Below, one piece after another: positions 24,606 to 34,194 of a stretch of 64,000 bases of DNA. A program made the position numbers and the translations under genes. The notes beneath the pieces were generated by a model. That model saw only the letters and a list, made by a program, of their open reading frames with translations. It was not told the origin of the DNA and ran no database searches. Position 1 is the stretch's first letter; the number at the start of each line of letters is the position of its first letter. Origin of the DNA: Oribacterium sp. UBA5894 (GTDB lineage Bacteria > Bacillota > Clostridia > Lachnospirales > Lachnospiraceae); NCBI GenBank assembly GCA_002431355.1, contig DJEQ01000041.1:27402-91401 (forward strand), in the 5' to 3' direction.

Positions 24606-25211
24606 TTATTCCGCGATTTCAGGGGCATCCATAATTTCATCAATGATTGTGTAAATATGTTCGAGTCCCTGCTTTGACTGAGAAGAGAACGGTATCATGG
24701 TACAGTTCTCTGTAGCGTGCAGGGCCTTCCGAATATCCGCTGTCTGCTTTTTCACCTGTGAACGCTTGATCTTATCTGCCTTTGTCAGAATCACAATCGG
24801 TTCAAAGCCGGTCACCTGCGTCACATAATCGAACATCTGTATATCCAGTTTCGAAGGATCATGGCGAATGTCTACAAAAAGAATAACCTCTTCAATATCA
24901 TCCGAATTTTCGAGGTAGCGGTTGATCATCCGTCCCCACTTCTCCTGTTCAACGGCACCGGTAGACGCATATCCGTAGCCTGGAAGATCCACAAGATAAA
25001 AGCGCCCGTTAATATTATAGAAATTAATCGTACGTGTTTTACCAGGTGTGGAGCTCGTACGCGCAAAGTTTTTCCGATTGAGAAAGGCGTTGATAAAAGA
25101 GGATTTCCCAACATTGGAGCGTCCCGCCATTACAAACTCAGGCTTTCCAGTGACCGGAAGCTCCGACTTCACACCGAGCACACGCTCCAGTTCAACGGAG
25201 GTAATTTTCAT
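24606..25211 (-). CDS. engB: Ribosome-biogenesis GTPase EngB (YsxC/YihA)
   Basis: A 201-residue essential GTPase needed for late 50S assembly. The G-motifs are [10 protein letters not shown] (G1), [11 protein letters not shown] (G2), DLPGYGYA (G3), TKADKI (G4) and a late FSSQSKQG (G5). The length is typical. The ATG overlaps the clpX stop (ATGA) and the ribosome site AAGGAG lies in the clpX 3' end, so it is co-translated; the clpX-engB order is common in Firmicutes. Confidence 0.96.
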   Translation of the reverse strand: MKITSVELERVLGVKSELPVTGKPEFVMAGRSNVGKSSFINAFLNRKNFARTSSTPGKTRTINFYNINGRFYLVDLPGYGYASTGAVEQEKWGRMINRYLENSDDIEEVILFVDIRHDPSKLDIQMFDYVTQVTGFEPIVILTKADKIKRSQVKKQTADIRKALHATENCTMIPFSSQSKQGLEHIYTIIDEIMDAPEIAE

Positions 25212-26458
25212 ACTTGCTCCTTCACTGCGTTCTTTCGTACAATAACCGGCTCGCCTGATCCATCGACAACATCTGCTGTGATCTCTACAGACTGAATATC
25301 CGGCTCAGATGGTATCTCATACATGATATCCATCATCATATCCTCCATGATGGAACGAAGGCCTCGAGCCCCGGTCTTCCGCTCAGCTGCCTTTTCGGCA
25401 ATGGCGGTAATGGCTTCATCTGTAAACTTCAGCTCTACGCCATCAATTTCAAACAGCTTCTGATACTGCTTCACCAGTGCATTTTTCGGTGTTGTCAGAA
25501 TCCGCTTCAGCGTTTCTGCATCATGCGACTGCAGTGTGACATCGACCGGTACACGACCGATAAACTCAGGAATGAGCCCGAAACGTACCAGATCCTCCGG
25601 CTGTACCTGACGAAGCACATCATCGTAGTTGTCCCTGTTCTTTTCGACAAGATCTGCACCGAAGCCCATCGAGCCAGAGGCAATGCGCTTCTCTATGATA
25701 TGCTCAAGTCCGTCAAATGCACCTCCACAGATGAACAGAATATTCGTCGTATCAATCTGAATCAGCTCCTGCTGTGGGTGCTTTCGGCCGCCCTGTGGTG
25801 GAACGGAAGCCACTGTTCCCTCCAGGATCTTCAGAAGGGCCTGCTGTACACCCTCACCAGAGACATCACGGGTAATGGAAACATTCTCCGATTTTTTCGT
25901 AATCTTATCGATCTCATCGATATAGATAATGCCGATTTCTGCACGTTTGATATCGTAATCAGCCGCCTGAATAAGCTTCAGAAGGATATTCTCAACGTCC
26001 TCTCCGACGTATCCTGCCTCCGTCAGTGCAGTGGCATCCGCAATAGCAAATGGAACACCCAGAATCCGTGCAAGGGTCTGCGCAAGATAGGTCTTTCCTG
26101 TACCTGTCGGTCCAATCATCAGAATGTTGGATTTCTGAACATCAATATCCTTGATTTTTGACGTGATACGCTTATAGTGATTATACACTGCGACAGAAAG
26201 AACCTTCTTGGCTTCGTCCTGTCCGATGACATATTCATCCAGGAAATCATGGATTTCCTTCGGCTTCAGAAGATGAAGATCGGATGCAGCCTCTTCTTCC
26301 TTCGGCTCTCCTGTCTCTTCATTCAATATCTCCTCACAGAGCTCAACACACTCATCACAAATATAATTATTGTTTAAACCGGCAATCAGCTTATGTACCT
26401 GCTTCGCCGACTTTCCGCAAAAAGAACAGCGGATCTTGTCTTCTGGTTTCATCTGCAT
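25208..26458 (-). CDS. clpX: Clp protease ATPase ClpX
   Basis: A 416-residue AAA+ unfoldase that delivers tagged proteins to ClpP. An N-terminal zinc-binding domain carries two CxxC pairs (CSFC and CDEC). The Walker A motif is [10 protein letters not shown], the Walker B motif ends in IYIDEIDK, the substrate-gripping loop includes GYVGEDVE, and the ClpP-docking IGF-like loop is [16 protein letters not shown]. The length matches the family. It lies 41 bases after clpP and overlaps engB. No CtsR or CIRCE site is visible before clpP-clpX. Confidence 0.97.
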   Translation of the reverse strand: MQMKPEDKIRCSFCGKSAKQVHKLIAGLNNNYICDECVELCEEILNEETGEPKEEEAASDLHLLKPKEIHDFLDEYVIGQDEAKKVLSVAVYNHYKRITSKIKDIDVQKSNILMIGPTGTGKTYLAQTLARILGVPFAIADATALTEAGYVGEDVENILLKLIQAADYDIKRAEIGIIYIDEIDKITKKSENVSITRDVSGEGVQQALLKILEGTVASVPPQGGRKHPQQELIQIDTTNILFICGGAFDGLEHIIEKRIASGSMGFGADLVEKNRDNYDDVLRQVQPEDLVRFGLIPEFIGRVPVDVTLQSHDAETLKRILTTPKNALVKQYQKLFEIDGVELKFTDEAITAIAEKAAERKTGARGLRSIMEDMMMDIMYEIPSEPDIQSVEITADVVDGSGEPVIVRKNAVKEQV

Positions 26459-26499
26459 GAATTCAGTACCTCTCGATCTAGTATGTTCTGCAGCGCAGC

Positions 26500-27123
26500 T
26501 TATCTCTGTGCTTCTCCGAGCTCGCGTGACTCAAAAATATGATCTACAATGCCATATACAAGTGCCTGCTGTGCCGTCATCCAGTGATCCCGTTCGGTGT
26601 CTGCCATGACCTTCTCAACCGGCTGACCGCAATTTGCAGCAAGGATTTCTGCCATATGCTTTTTGGTGCGCAAAATCCACTCAGCTGTGATCTGAATCTC
26701 TGTGGCCTGTCCCTGCGCACCGCCTGACGGCTGATGAATCATGACCTCTGCATTTGGAAGGATCATGCGCTTTCCCTTTGTACCGCCTGCCAGAAGGAAG
26801 GCACCCATGGAAGCAGCCATACCAACACAAATGGTTGATACATCGCACTTAATATAACGCATGGTATCATAAATGGCCATACCATCTGTAATCACGCCGC
26901 CCGGACTATTGATATATAAGCTGATATCCTTATCTGGATCTTCGGATTCAAGGTAAAGAAGCTGCGCGACAACAAGGGATGCCGTATCGTGATTTACTTC
27001 ATCGCCAAGAAAAATAATACGCTCATTCAGGAGACGGGAAAAAATGTCATAGGAACGTTCTCCTCGGGATGTCGACTGTATGACATATGGAATTGTAGTA
27101 ATATCTCTAGGTGTTAAGTTCAT
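26500..27123 (-). CDS. clpP: ATP-dependent Clp protease proteolytic subunit ClpP
   Basis: A 207-residue serine peptidase that forms the tetradecameric chamber used by ClpX and ClpC. The catalytic triad is visible: Ser105 in GMAASMG, His130 in MIHQP and Asp179 in TERDHWM. The N-terminus ([17 protein letters not shown]) is the usual docking segment. The ribosome site GGAGG is strong. Only about 30 bases separate the tig terminator hairpin from this ATG, so transcription must come from read-through or from a promoter overlapping tig's end. Confidence 0.97.
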   Translation of the reverse strand: MNLTPRDITTIPYVIQSTSRGERSYDIFSRLLNERIIFLGDEVNHDTASLVVAQLLYLESEDPDKDISLYINSPGGVITDGMAIYDTMRYIKCDVSTICVGMAASMGAFLLAGGTKGKRMILPNAEVMIHQPSGGAQGQATEIQITAEWILRTKKHMAEILAANCGQPVEKVMADTERDHWMTAQQALVYGIVDHIFESRELGEAQR

Positions 27124-27153
27124 GTGTTAACCTCCATACCTCTGTAAAAAAAC

Positions 27154-27175
27154 GCGGTGCAGATGTCTGCACCGC
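27154..27175 (-). terminator. Terminator between tig and clpP
   Basis: Perfect stem GCGGTGCAGA / TCTGCACCGC followed on the minus strand by GTTTTTTTAC, between the tig stop and the clpP start. It may be a partial terminator that sets the tig to clpP ratio. Confidence 0.85.
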
Positions 27176-27210
27176 TTAAATCGTTCACACACAGGATGAA
27201 GCGATGAGAA

Positions 27211-28548
27211 TTATGCCTCTGTCTTCTCCTCGTCTTCAGCACTCTTCTTGGACTTCTTCTCTGGCTTTACGAGATTTGCTTCGGCAACAAGCATGTCGAT
27301 GGTCTCCTGGAAGGCAACCTCTCTCTTCATGCTCTCCTTCTGCTCCTCGGATACGGTCTTCATCAGATCCTCGTACTCCATCTTGTACTGCTCAGCGATC
27401 TTCTTGAATTCCTCTTCTACGCGCTCGTCCTCAACCTTGATGTTTTCCTTCTCCATGATGGCTTCAATTACAAGGGAGGTCTTCAGATTCTTCTCAGCGC
27501 TTGGCTTCATCTGCTCCTTGAGCTGCTCAACCGTCTGACCGGTAATCTTCAGATACTGATCCATCGGAATACCCTGCTGTGCAAGTCTGGTCTGATAATC
27601 ATAGAGCATATTATCAAGCTGTGCCTCGAGCATCGGAGCCGGAATCTCTACAGAAGCATTCTCAACAACCTTTGCAATGACATTGTTTTCATTTGTTGTG
27701 GTTGCAGCCTTCTCCTTCTGCTCCTTCAGGGTCTTCTTAAGGTCCTTCTTGTACTCATCAAGCGTATCGAACTCAGAAACCTCGGATGCAAACTCATCAT
27801 CTGCAGCTGGAACCTGCTTCTCCTTTACGGCCTTAATGGTGGTCTTAAAGAGTGCAGCCTTGCCAGCGAGGTCCTTCGCGCCATAATTCTCTGGGAAGGT
27901 TACATTGACATCTACCGTCTCGCCTGCCTTATGACCGATGAGCTGATCCTCGAAGCCCGGAATAAAGGTGCCGGAGCCAATGGTCAGTGGGTAATCCTCA
28001 CCCTTGCCGCCTTCGAACTCTACGCCATCCACGGAGCCAACGAAATCGATGGTTGCAATGTCGTCCTTCTTGATCTCACGGTCTACATCTACTACACGTG
28101 CATTCTTCTCGAGTTCAGCAGCCAGCTTCTCGTTTACTTCCTTCGCCGTTACTGTGGTTTCTGCCTTCTCTACAGTTACACCCTTATACTCACCAAGTGT
28201 AACCTCAGGCTTAACAGCAACGGTTGCTGTGTAGATGAGATTCTTATCCATTGCGATCTGCTCTACACCGATTTCCGGTCTGGAAACGATTTCAAGACCA
28301 GACTCCTTTGCTGCCTCTGGATAGGTCTGATCCAGAATCTCGTTGAGGGCGTCCTCAAAGAAAATCTGTGGTCCGTACATCTTTTCAATCATGGCCTTCG
28401 GTGCCTTGCCCTTACGGAAACCAGGAAGATTGAACTTGTTACGGTTCTTCTTGTATGCATTATCAATGGCCTTTAAGAAATCCGCATTGTCTACCTCAAC
28501 GGTCAGCTTGGCCATGTTCTTCTCAAGATTTTCAACTTTAACGCTCAT
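27211..28548 (-). CDS. tig: Trigger factor (ribosome-associated chaperone)
   Basis: A 445-residue chaperone and peptidyl-prolyl isomerase that meets nascent chains at the ribosome exit. The ribosome-binding signature is GFRKGKAPKAMIEKMYG. An FKBP-type domain (about 155-240, with VDFVGSVDGVEFEGGKGEDY in part) and a long helical C-domain follow, ending in a Lys/Glu-rich tail. The gene order tig-clpP-clpX is conserved in many bacteria. The GGAGG ribosome site is well placed. Confidence 0.97.
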   Translation of the reverse strand: MSVKVENLEKNMAKLTVEVDNADFLKAIDNAYKKNRNKFNLPGFRKGKAPKAMIEKMYGPQIFFEDALNEILDQTYPEAAKESGLEIVSRPEIGVEQIAMDKNLIYTATVAVKPEVTLGEYKGVTVEKAETTVTAKEVNEKLAAELEKNARVVDVDREIKKDDIATIDFVGSVDGVEFEGGKGEDYPLTIGSGTFIPGFEDQLIGHKAGETVDVNVTFPENYGAKDLAGKAALFKTTIKAVKEKQVPAADDEFASEVSEFDTLDEYKKDLKKTLKEQKEKAATTTNENNVIAKVVENASVEIPAPMLEAQLDNMLYDYQTRLAQQGIPMDQYLKITGQTVEQLKEQMKPSAEKNLKTSLVIEAIMEKENIKVEDERVEEEFKKIAEQYKMEYEDLMKTVSEEQKESMKREVAFQETIDMLVAEANLVKPEKKSKKSAEDEEKTEA

Positions 28549-28643
28549 TAAGAGTACCTCCGAAACTTTCGTAAATATATATTATGTAAACGCACAGGGG
28601 AAATGCGCATACTTCTCCCATGAGTCAACATATCCGATGTAAA

Positions 28644-28672
28644 AGTATAGCACGGAAGAAATCTGTACGCAA
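28644..28672 (-). promoter_or_regulatory. SigA promoter of tig
   Basis: Minus strand: -35 TTGCGT (28667-28672), 17-base spacer, -10 TATACT (28644-28649), with a leader of about 90 bases before the ATG. Confidence 0.6.
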
Positions 28673-28725
28673 GGATTTTAAGATCAATCGACGGATATAA
28701 ATCTCCTCATTCTGTGACACAAAAA

Positions 28726-28748
28726 GAGCCGGGCAAACTGCCCGACTC
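28726..28748 (-). terminator. Terminator of cmk-ispH-rpsA
   Basis: Ten-bp stem with one mismatch (GAGTCGGGCA / TGCCCGGCTC on the minus strand) followed by TTTTTG, just after the rpsA stop. Confidence 0.87.
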
Positions 28749-28762
28749 TCCATATATCAGGA

Positions 28763-29899
28763 TTACTCCTCGTCTGCGCGCTCAGCCTCAGCCTTGCCTA
28801 CAGCCTCGATATCAACGTCTGCAACATCGAGATCTTCCTTGCGCTCCGGCTCTGTAAGTGCCTTCATGCTCAGAGAAATCTTATGATTGTCTACATCAAG
28901 ATCGACAATCTTTGCCTCGATCTCCTGACCAACCTCAAGTACATCGGATGGCTTATTTACATGATCTCTGGAAATCTGAGATACATGAAGAAGTGCATCA
29001 ATGCCCTTCTCAAGCTCTACAAATGCACCGAAATCTGTCATACGAGCAACCTTGCCCTTGACGATGGTGCCGACAGCAAACTTGGTCTCAGCGTCCTTCC
29101 AAGGATTCTCATCCGGGAACTTACGTGTAAGAGCAATTCTCTCACCGTTGATTTCCTTCACAAGAACCTTCACTTCCTGACCCGGCTTAAACAGCTTCTT
29201 CGGGTTCTCAATACGGCCCCATGACATCTCAGAAATGTGAAGAAGACCATCTGCGCCACCGAGATCGATGAATGCACCAAAATCTGTAAGATTCTTCACA
29301 ACACCGGTACGAACATCACCAACCTGAAGCTCGCTGAAGAGCTTATCATGCTGCTCCTTCTTGGTTGCAGCCATCAGCTGCTTACGGTCACCGATGACTC
29401 TGCGCTTCATCGGATTAAACTCAGTGATCACGAACTGAATATCCTGACCCTGGTACTTGGTGAGATCTCTCTCGAAGGTATCTGAAACAAGTGATGCAGG
29501 GATAAATACGCGAGCGCCATTCACCTCTACATTCAGGCCGCCCTTGACAACCTGAACAACCTTACCTGTAAGAACAGTCTGGTTCTCAAATGCATCCTTC
29601 AGCTCCTCGGAAGCCTTTGATGCAAGAGCCTCTCTGTGAGAAAGAACAACCTGTCCTTCTCCATCATTGACCTTCTTTACCTTGCACTCAATTTCATCGC
29701 CGACATTGACTACTGTGGTGAGGTCTACAGTGTTATCTGCGCTGTAATCACTTCTGGTCATAATACCATCAGACTTGTACCCAATGTTGAGTGCAATCTC
29801 GTCAGGCTTTACACTAATAACCTTACCAGTAACAATCTCCCCTGCATGAATAGATTTTAATGATGCGTCAAGCATCTGTTCAAAACTCATCTCTGACAT
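28763..29899 (-). CDS. rpsA: 30S ribosomal protein S1-like (four S1 domains)
   Basis: A 378-residue RNA-binding protein with four S1 domains, as in Firmicutes S1/YpfD. The domain cores include IVTGKVISVKPDEIALN, VLTGKVVQVVKGGLNVEV, VRTGVVKNLTDFGAFIDL and IVKGKVARMTDFGAFVEL. The start at 29899 (MSEMSFEQ) is chosen because GAGGAGG lies nine bases upstream; the frame is open further upstream. The gene overlaps the ispH 3' end by about 20 bases in another frame. In many Clostridia the two are fused into one IspH-S1 protein; here they are separate. Confidence 0.93.
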   Translation of the reverse strand: MSEMSFEQMLDASLKSIHAGEIVTGKVISVKPDEIALNIGYKSDGIMTRSDYSADNTVDLTTVVNVGDEIECKVKKVNDGEGQVVLSHREALASKASEELKDAFENQTVLTGKVVQVVKGGLNVEVNGARVFIPASLVSDTFERDLTKYQGQDIQFVITEFNPMKRRVIGDRKQLMAATKKEQHDKLFSELQVGDVRTGVVKNLTDFGAFIDLGGADGLLHISEMSWGRIENPKKLFKPGQEVKVLVKEINGERIALTRKFPDENPWKDAETKFAVGTIVKGKVARMTDFGAFVELEKGIDALLHVSQISRDHVNKPSDVLEVGQEIEAKIVDLDVDNHKISLSMKALTEPERKEDLDVADVDIEAVGKAEAERADEE

Positions 29900-30752
29900 A
29901 ATTTTGAACCTCCTCAATAATTTCTTTCGGGGTGCTTGCCCCAGCTGTAATACCTACGTTTTGAACCGCTTCATCCTGTACGAAGTTAAGATCTCTTACC
30001 GTCTGTATCAACTGGGTGTTTGTGCACTGGTCTTTACAAATCTCAAAAAGCTTCTTCGTGTTAGAGGAACTTCTTCCTCCAATAACAATCATCGCATCGG
30101 ACTGCTTTGCCAGTTCCTTCGCTTCAGACTGTCTTTCAAACGTTGCGTTGCAAATCGTATTAATAGCATTAACATAATAATGCTTTTTTTTCAAAATATC
30201 AATCATTACTTTGAATTTATCGATATTAAACGTGGTCTGGGATACCACTACCACGTGTGCGCCCTCTCCATCTGGCAGATTCTCTGCACTTTCGATATCC
30301 GGAAGCGCAGAAATCCGACCTTCTGCCCAGCCCATGATACCGATAACTTCCGGATGCTCTGGATTGCCAGTGACAAACACGCGTTCTCCTGCACGCGTAT
30401 GCTGCTCCGCCAGGCGCTGAATCTTCTGTACAAAAGGACAGGAGGCATCAACCGTAGCCACCTTCTTCTCCTTCAGCAGCTCATAGATCCTTCTTGGAAT
30501 CCCGTGCGCGCGGATAATGACGATGCCCTCCGTCAGTGCGGAAAGCTCCTCTTCCGATTCCAGTACCTGCACACCTTCTGCGCGCAGCTTCTGAATCACG
30601 GTTTCATTATGAACAATGGGACCATAGGTGAAAATCGGACATCGTTTTTCTACCGGTTTCTTTTTTTCCTCCTCCAGCACGCGGTATACGGTATCGACCG
30701 CGCGCTGCACACCGAAGCAGAAGCCGGCTGTTTTTGCAAGTGTCACCTTCAT
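29880..30752 (-). CDS. ispH: 4-hydroxy-3-methylbut-2-enyl diphosphate reductase
   Basis: A 290-residue iron-sulfur enzyme, the last step of the MEP isoprenoid pathway, giving IPP and DMAPP. The three cluster cysteines are visible in GFCFGVQRAV, DASCPFV and NTICNATF, and the proton-donor context THKE-like region is replaced by the usual ATFERQSEAKEL segment. Start ATG at 30752 follows GAGGTGG; a GTG six bases upstream is possible. It sits eight bases after cmk and overlaps rpsA. The C-terminus ends at a normal IspH length, without an S1 extension. Confidence 0.95.
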   Translation of the reverse strand: MKVTLAKTAGFCFGVQRAVDTVYRVLEEEKKKPVEKRCPIFTYGPIVHNETVIQKLRAEGVQVLESEEELSALTEGIVIIRAHGIPRRIYELLKEKKVATVDASCPFVQKIQRLAEQHTRAGERVFVTGNPEHPEVIGIMGWAEGRISALPDIESAENLPDGEGAHVVVVSQTTFNIDKFKVMIDILKKKHYYVNAINTICNATFERQSEAKELAKQSDAMIVIGGRSSSNTKKLFEICKDQCTNTQLIQTVRDLNFVQDEAVQNVGITAGASTPKEIIEEVQNYVRDEF

Positions 30753-30759
30753 ATCCACC

Positions 30760-31425
30760 TCAATGCTTCATGCATATATCCAGGATTCGGTCGATTGTTT
30801 CGTCAAGGGTCAGGGTTGAGCTGTCCACGAGTACCGCCTCTGGCACCCTGACAAGTGGTGAATGCTGGCGATGCATGTCACGATCATCACGTGCACGGAT
30901 CTCCTCCTCAACCTCCCGAAGGTCGCATGCTTCTCCCTTTTCTCGAAGCTCGAGGGCGCGACGCCGTGCCCGCTCTTCTACCGACGCCGTCAGATAGATT
31001 TTTGTATCCGCATCCGGCAGCACCTTGGATGCGATATCCCGTCCATCCATCACGACGGACGTATGCTTCGCGAGATTCTGCTGAAGCAGCACCATTTTTT
31101 CCCGCACAGCCGGGTACTGTGAAACCGTAGAAGCAGCATCTCCAACCGCCTGGGTACGGATCTGAGAGGAAACATTGCTCCCGTTCAGAAGTACCTGCTG
31201 CGCCCCGTCTTCATTATAGGAAATGGCGATGTCGATATCGTGCATAATCTTCGAGACCGCTTCTGCATCCTCGAGTGGTATCGCGTTCTCGAGACAGAAG
31301 AGTCCCACCGCGCGATACATTGCTCCTGTATCAATGTAGATATATCCGAGCTCTCTTGCAACCGCCTTCGCAATCGTCGATTTTCCAGCGCCTGCCGGAC
31401 CATCAATAGCAATACTGTATGGCAT
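30760..31425 (-). CDS. cmk: Cytidylate kinase
   Basis: A 221-residue kinase that phosphorylates CMP and dCMP. The P-loop is GPAGAGKST and the family motif IDTGAMYRAVG follows. DGRDIASKVLPDADTKIYL and a conserved DDRDMHRQHSPL are also present. The start is the ATG at 31425 (MPYSIAID), directly after AAAGGAGG; an in-frame TTG upstream overlaps the previous gene and is rejected. It is first in the conserved cmk-ispH-rpsA group. Confidence 0.96.
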   Translation of the reverse strand: MPYSIAIDGPAGAGKSTIAKAVARELGYIYIDTGAMYRAVGLFCLENAIPLEDAEAVSKIMHDIDIAISYNEDGAQQVLLNGSNVSSQIRTQAVGDAASTVSQYPAVREKMVLLQQNLAKHTSVVMDGRDIASKVLPDADTKIYLTASVEERARRRALELREKGEACDLREVEEEIRARDDRDMHRQHSPLVRVPEAVLVDSSTLTLDETIDRILDICMKH

Positions 31426-31442
31426 ACCTGCCTCCTTTATGT

Positions 31443-32720
31443 TCAATCAGTCAACGTCTCTTCTGCTGCTGCCTTCCCGGCAAGATGTCCCGTCGAGAAT
31501 GCCATCTGCATGTTGAAGCCGCCTGTATATCCATCTACATCCAGAACTTCACCAGCGAAGTAAAGTCCCTTGATCTTCCGAGCCTCCATGGTTTTGGGAT
31601 TCAGCTCCTTGACGGAGACGCCACCCTGCGTCACAATCGCTTCCTTAAAGGATCCGGTGCCGCGAATCGTGTAGCTGAAATCCCGCATCAGTGCCACTGC
31701 TTTTTTACGCGTTTCCCGATCCACCTCGGTCACCTTCCGATGGATATCAACCCCTCGCGCCTCCAGGCGTGCATTGAAGATCGGAATCAGCTGTGCCGGA
31801 AGAAGTGCGCCAAAGGCATTTCGAAGCTCCTTGTTTCGACAGGCCTCAAAGTCCCGGAGAAGTCGTCGATCGAGCTCCTCCTCATCGAGCGCCGGTTTCA
31901 GGTTGATATGCACGGTGAGAAGCTTCCATTTTTCAGGATCTTCTGCATTGACCAGCTTCGTGATCACCGCGGAGGCAGAAAGAATCACTGGTCCGCGCAG
32001 ACCTTCCGCCATGAATTCCAGCTCACCGAAATCATGGTAATAGCTTTTTCCATCTTCGTCTCGCACATCAATAGCTACGTTTCGAAGTGTGAGTCCCTTC
32101 AGGCGATAGGCATCTGCCTCATGCACCTCCAGCGCAACCAGTGAGGGATAGGTCTCCGTCACCTGAAGCCCGGCCTCCTGTGCAAAACGATAGCCATCTC
32201 CCGTTGAACCTGTCGATGGATACGTACGCCCTCCCGTTGCAATAATGACGGCATCGGCTGTCTGAAACCCATGATCTGTCCGTACACCACGCACCTTGCC
32301 ATCGCAGAGCTCGATTTTTTTGACTTCTGTTTTATACTGAATCTGAACGCCCAGCTTCTTCAGTGCATGCTTTAAGGCGTCCGTAATACTGTACGCATGA
32401 TCAGACACTGGAAAGACACGTTCGCCACGCTCGACCTTCGTACGGCAGCCGTGCGCTTCCAGAAGAGCGATGGTATCCTGGTTGGTGAAATCATACAGCG
32501 CAGAGTATAAAAAGCGCGGATTCGAAAGGTACTGCGGAAAGAAATCCTCGATGGCGGCAGCATTGGTGAGGTTTCCTCGTCCTTTCCCCGTAATGAAAAT
32601 TTTCTTTCCAAGCTTATCATTCTTTTCAATCAGCACTACGTCCGCATTTGCAGCGGTTTCCTTTGCGGCAATGGCTGCCATCAATCCGGCAGCTCCACCG
32701 CCAATGACTAAGATTCTCAT
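31443..32720 (-). CDS. HI0933/BaiN-family FAD-dependent oxidoreductase
   Basis: A 425-residue flavoprotein of the HI0933 (BaiN/RdsA) family. An N-terminal FAD-binding Rossmann motif (ILVIGGGAAGLMAAI), the family signature GKGRGNLTNA, a middle ATGGRTYPSTGSTGDGY and a C-terminal GLYFAGEVLDVDGYTGGFN are clear. Members include a bile-acid pathway enzyme, but the natural substrate of most is unknown, so no specific reaction is assigned. The second ATG (32720) has better spacing to GAGG than the first. It lies 18 bases before cmk and is probably cotranscribed with it. Confidence 0.88.
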   Translation of the reverse strand: MRILVIGGGAAGLMAAIAAKETAANADVVLIEKNDKLGKKIFITGKGRGNLTNAAAIEDFFPQYLSNPRFLYSALYDFTNQDTIALLEAHGCRTKVERGERVFPVSDHAYSITDALKHALKKLGVQIQYKTEVKKIELCDGKVRGVRTDHGFQTADAVIIATGGRTYPSTGSTGDGYRFAQEAGLQVTETYPSLVALEVHEADAYRLKGLTLRNVAIDVRDEDGKSYYHDFGELEFMAEGLRGPVILSASAVITKLVNAEDPEKWKLLTVHINLKPALDEEELDRRLLRDFEACRNKELRNAFGALLPAQLIPIFNARLEARGVDIHRKVTEVDRETRKKAVALMRDFSYTIRGTGSFKEAIVTQGGVSVKELNPKTMEARKIKGLYFAGEVLDVDGYTGGFNMQMAFSTGHLAGKAAAEETLTD

Positions 32721-32736
32721 CATATCCTCATAAAAA

Positions 32737-32761
32737 GCACCCGAGGGAATGCCCCGGGTGC
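32737..32761 (-). terminator. Terminator of aspartate kinase
   Basis: Ten-bp stem GCACCCGGGG / CCTCGGGTGC (one mismatch) with TTTTTA on the minus-strand 3' side, just after the aspartate kinase stop. Confidence 0.88.
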
Positions 32762-32766
32762 GCTCG

Positions 32767-34089
32767 TCAGTTCTTTACGCTCATCACAAACATCTTATAG
32801 ATGGCACGAATGGCTTTTTCAAAATCCTCATTCCGTACGCCAATGATGATATTGTATTCACTCGATCCCTGGTCAATCATTTTAATATTGATGTATTCAT
32901 GAGCCAGAGCAGAGAACACACGACCGGCTACACCACGGGACGATTTCATGCCGCGTCCGACCACGGCAATCAGCGCAATGTCCGACTCCAGTTCGATGAG
33001 ATCCGGATTCACCGAGCGCTGTATGCCATTCAGGATCTTCTGCTCACAGTGCTCGAGCTCCTCCTGATGGATCACCAGCGTCATGGTATCAATGCCTGAT
33101 GGAATATGCTCAAATGAAATCTGATTATCTTCCAGAACCGACAGCACCTTCCGTGCAAAGCCGATTTCCGAGTTCATCATTGCTTTTTCAATATTGATGG
33201 CGCAGAAATCCTTCTTTCCACTGACACCCGTAATGATAAAGCGCGGCTTCTTCAGCGTATGCTGAACAATCATCGTGCCGTGATCCTCCGGGCGGTTGGT
33301 GTTCTTGATCTGAATCGGAATGCCTTCACGGCGTACCGGGAAGATGGCATCCTCATGAAGAACGCCCGCACCCATATAACTCAGCTCCCGCAGCTCTCGA
33401 TACGTAATGTAATCAATAACCTCAGGATTTGGAACGATTCGAGGATCTGCCACCAGGAAGCCTGAAACATCGGTCCAGTTCTCATACAGGTCCACATGCT
33501 CTGCAGCAGCCAGCAGAGAACCCGTGACATCGGAGCCTCCACGGCTGAAGGTCACCACTCGGCCTTCCGCATTGGCACCATAGAAGCCCGGGAAAACAGC
33601 ATAGTCAACATCCTTCAGTGCCGCCCGAATTTCTTCCTCGGTTTTTTCAAAGTCACAGCTGCGGTCCTCATTAAAGAAGAAGCAGCTTGCGGAATCAATG
33701 AACTGGAAGCCGAGATATGCTGCCATGAGCTTCGCATTTAAAAATTCACCTCGTGAAGCCGCATAGTCTCGATCTGCTCCGGCCTTCAGGTCCTGCTCGA
33801 TGCGTGTGAAATCTTCTGTAAGACTAAAGGAAAGCTGCAGTCCATCAATAATCTCCTGATATCGACTCCGGATTTCCTGAAGTGTCTCCTGAAATCTCTC
33901 TTCATCATGTACTGCATCATACAGGCGATACAGAAGGTCGGTGACCTTCGTGTCCCCGGAAGCACGCTTTCCAGGTGCAGATACGACTATATAGTGTCTC
34001 GACTTATCTGAAAGGACGATGTCCTTTACCTTCTGAAACTGTTCTGCGGAGGCGCAGGAGCTTCCGCCAAATTTAGCAACCTTGATCAT
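32767..34089 (-). CDS. Aspartate kinase
   Basis: A 440-residue enzyme making 4-phospho-aspartate for lysine, methionine and threonine (and diaminopimelate for the wall). It starts with the kinase signature VAKFGGSS and contains SRGGSDVTGSLLA and YMGAGVLHEDAIFPV. Two C-terminal ACT-type regulatory domains follow (FCAINIEKAM and VVGRGMKSSRGVAGRVFSAL), implying feedback control by an amino acid. The insertion-rich middle resembles the clostridial monofunctional class. It has its own promoter and terminator; no lysine riboswitch or T-box is visible. Confidence 0.94.
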   Translation of the reverse strand: MIKVAKFGGSSCASAEQFQKVKDIVLSDKSRHYIVVSAPGKRASGDTKVTDLLYRLYDAVHDEERFQETLQEIRSRYQEIIDGLQLSFSLTEDFTRIEQDLKAGADRDYAASRGEFLNAKLMAAYLGFQFIDSASCFFFNEDRSCDFEKTEEEIRAALKDVDYAVFPGFYGANAEGRVVTFSRGGSDVTGSLLAAAEHVDLYENWTDVSGFLVADPRIVPNPEVIDYITYRELRELSYMGAGVLHEDAIFPVRREGIPIQIKNTNRPEDHGTMIVQHTLKKPRFIITGVSGKKDFCAINIEKAMMNSEIGFARKVLSVLEDNQISFEHIPSGIDTMTLVIHQEELEHCEQKILNGIQRSVNPDLIELESDIALIAVVGRGMKSSRGVAGRVFSALAHEYINIKMIDQGSSEYNIIIGVRNEDFEKAIRAIYKMFVMSVKN

Positions 34090-34126
34090 TTCATACTCCC
34101 TCTCAATATCTGGCTATGATTTTCGG

Positions 34127-34155
34127 ATTATAGCATTCACCGTAGAAATACTCAA
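34127..34155 (-). promoter_or_regulatory. SigA promoter of aspartate kinase
   Basis: Minus strand: -35 TTGAGT (34150-34155), 17-base spacer, -10 TATAAT (34127-34132), about 30 bases upstream of the start codon, leaving no room for a leader riboswitch. Confidence 0.75.
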
Positions 34156-34194
34156 CAGAATTAAAAATCATGGAAGACATTCACCTGTGGATTC

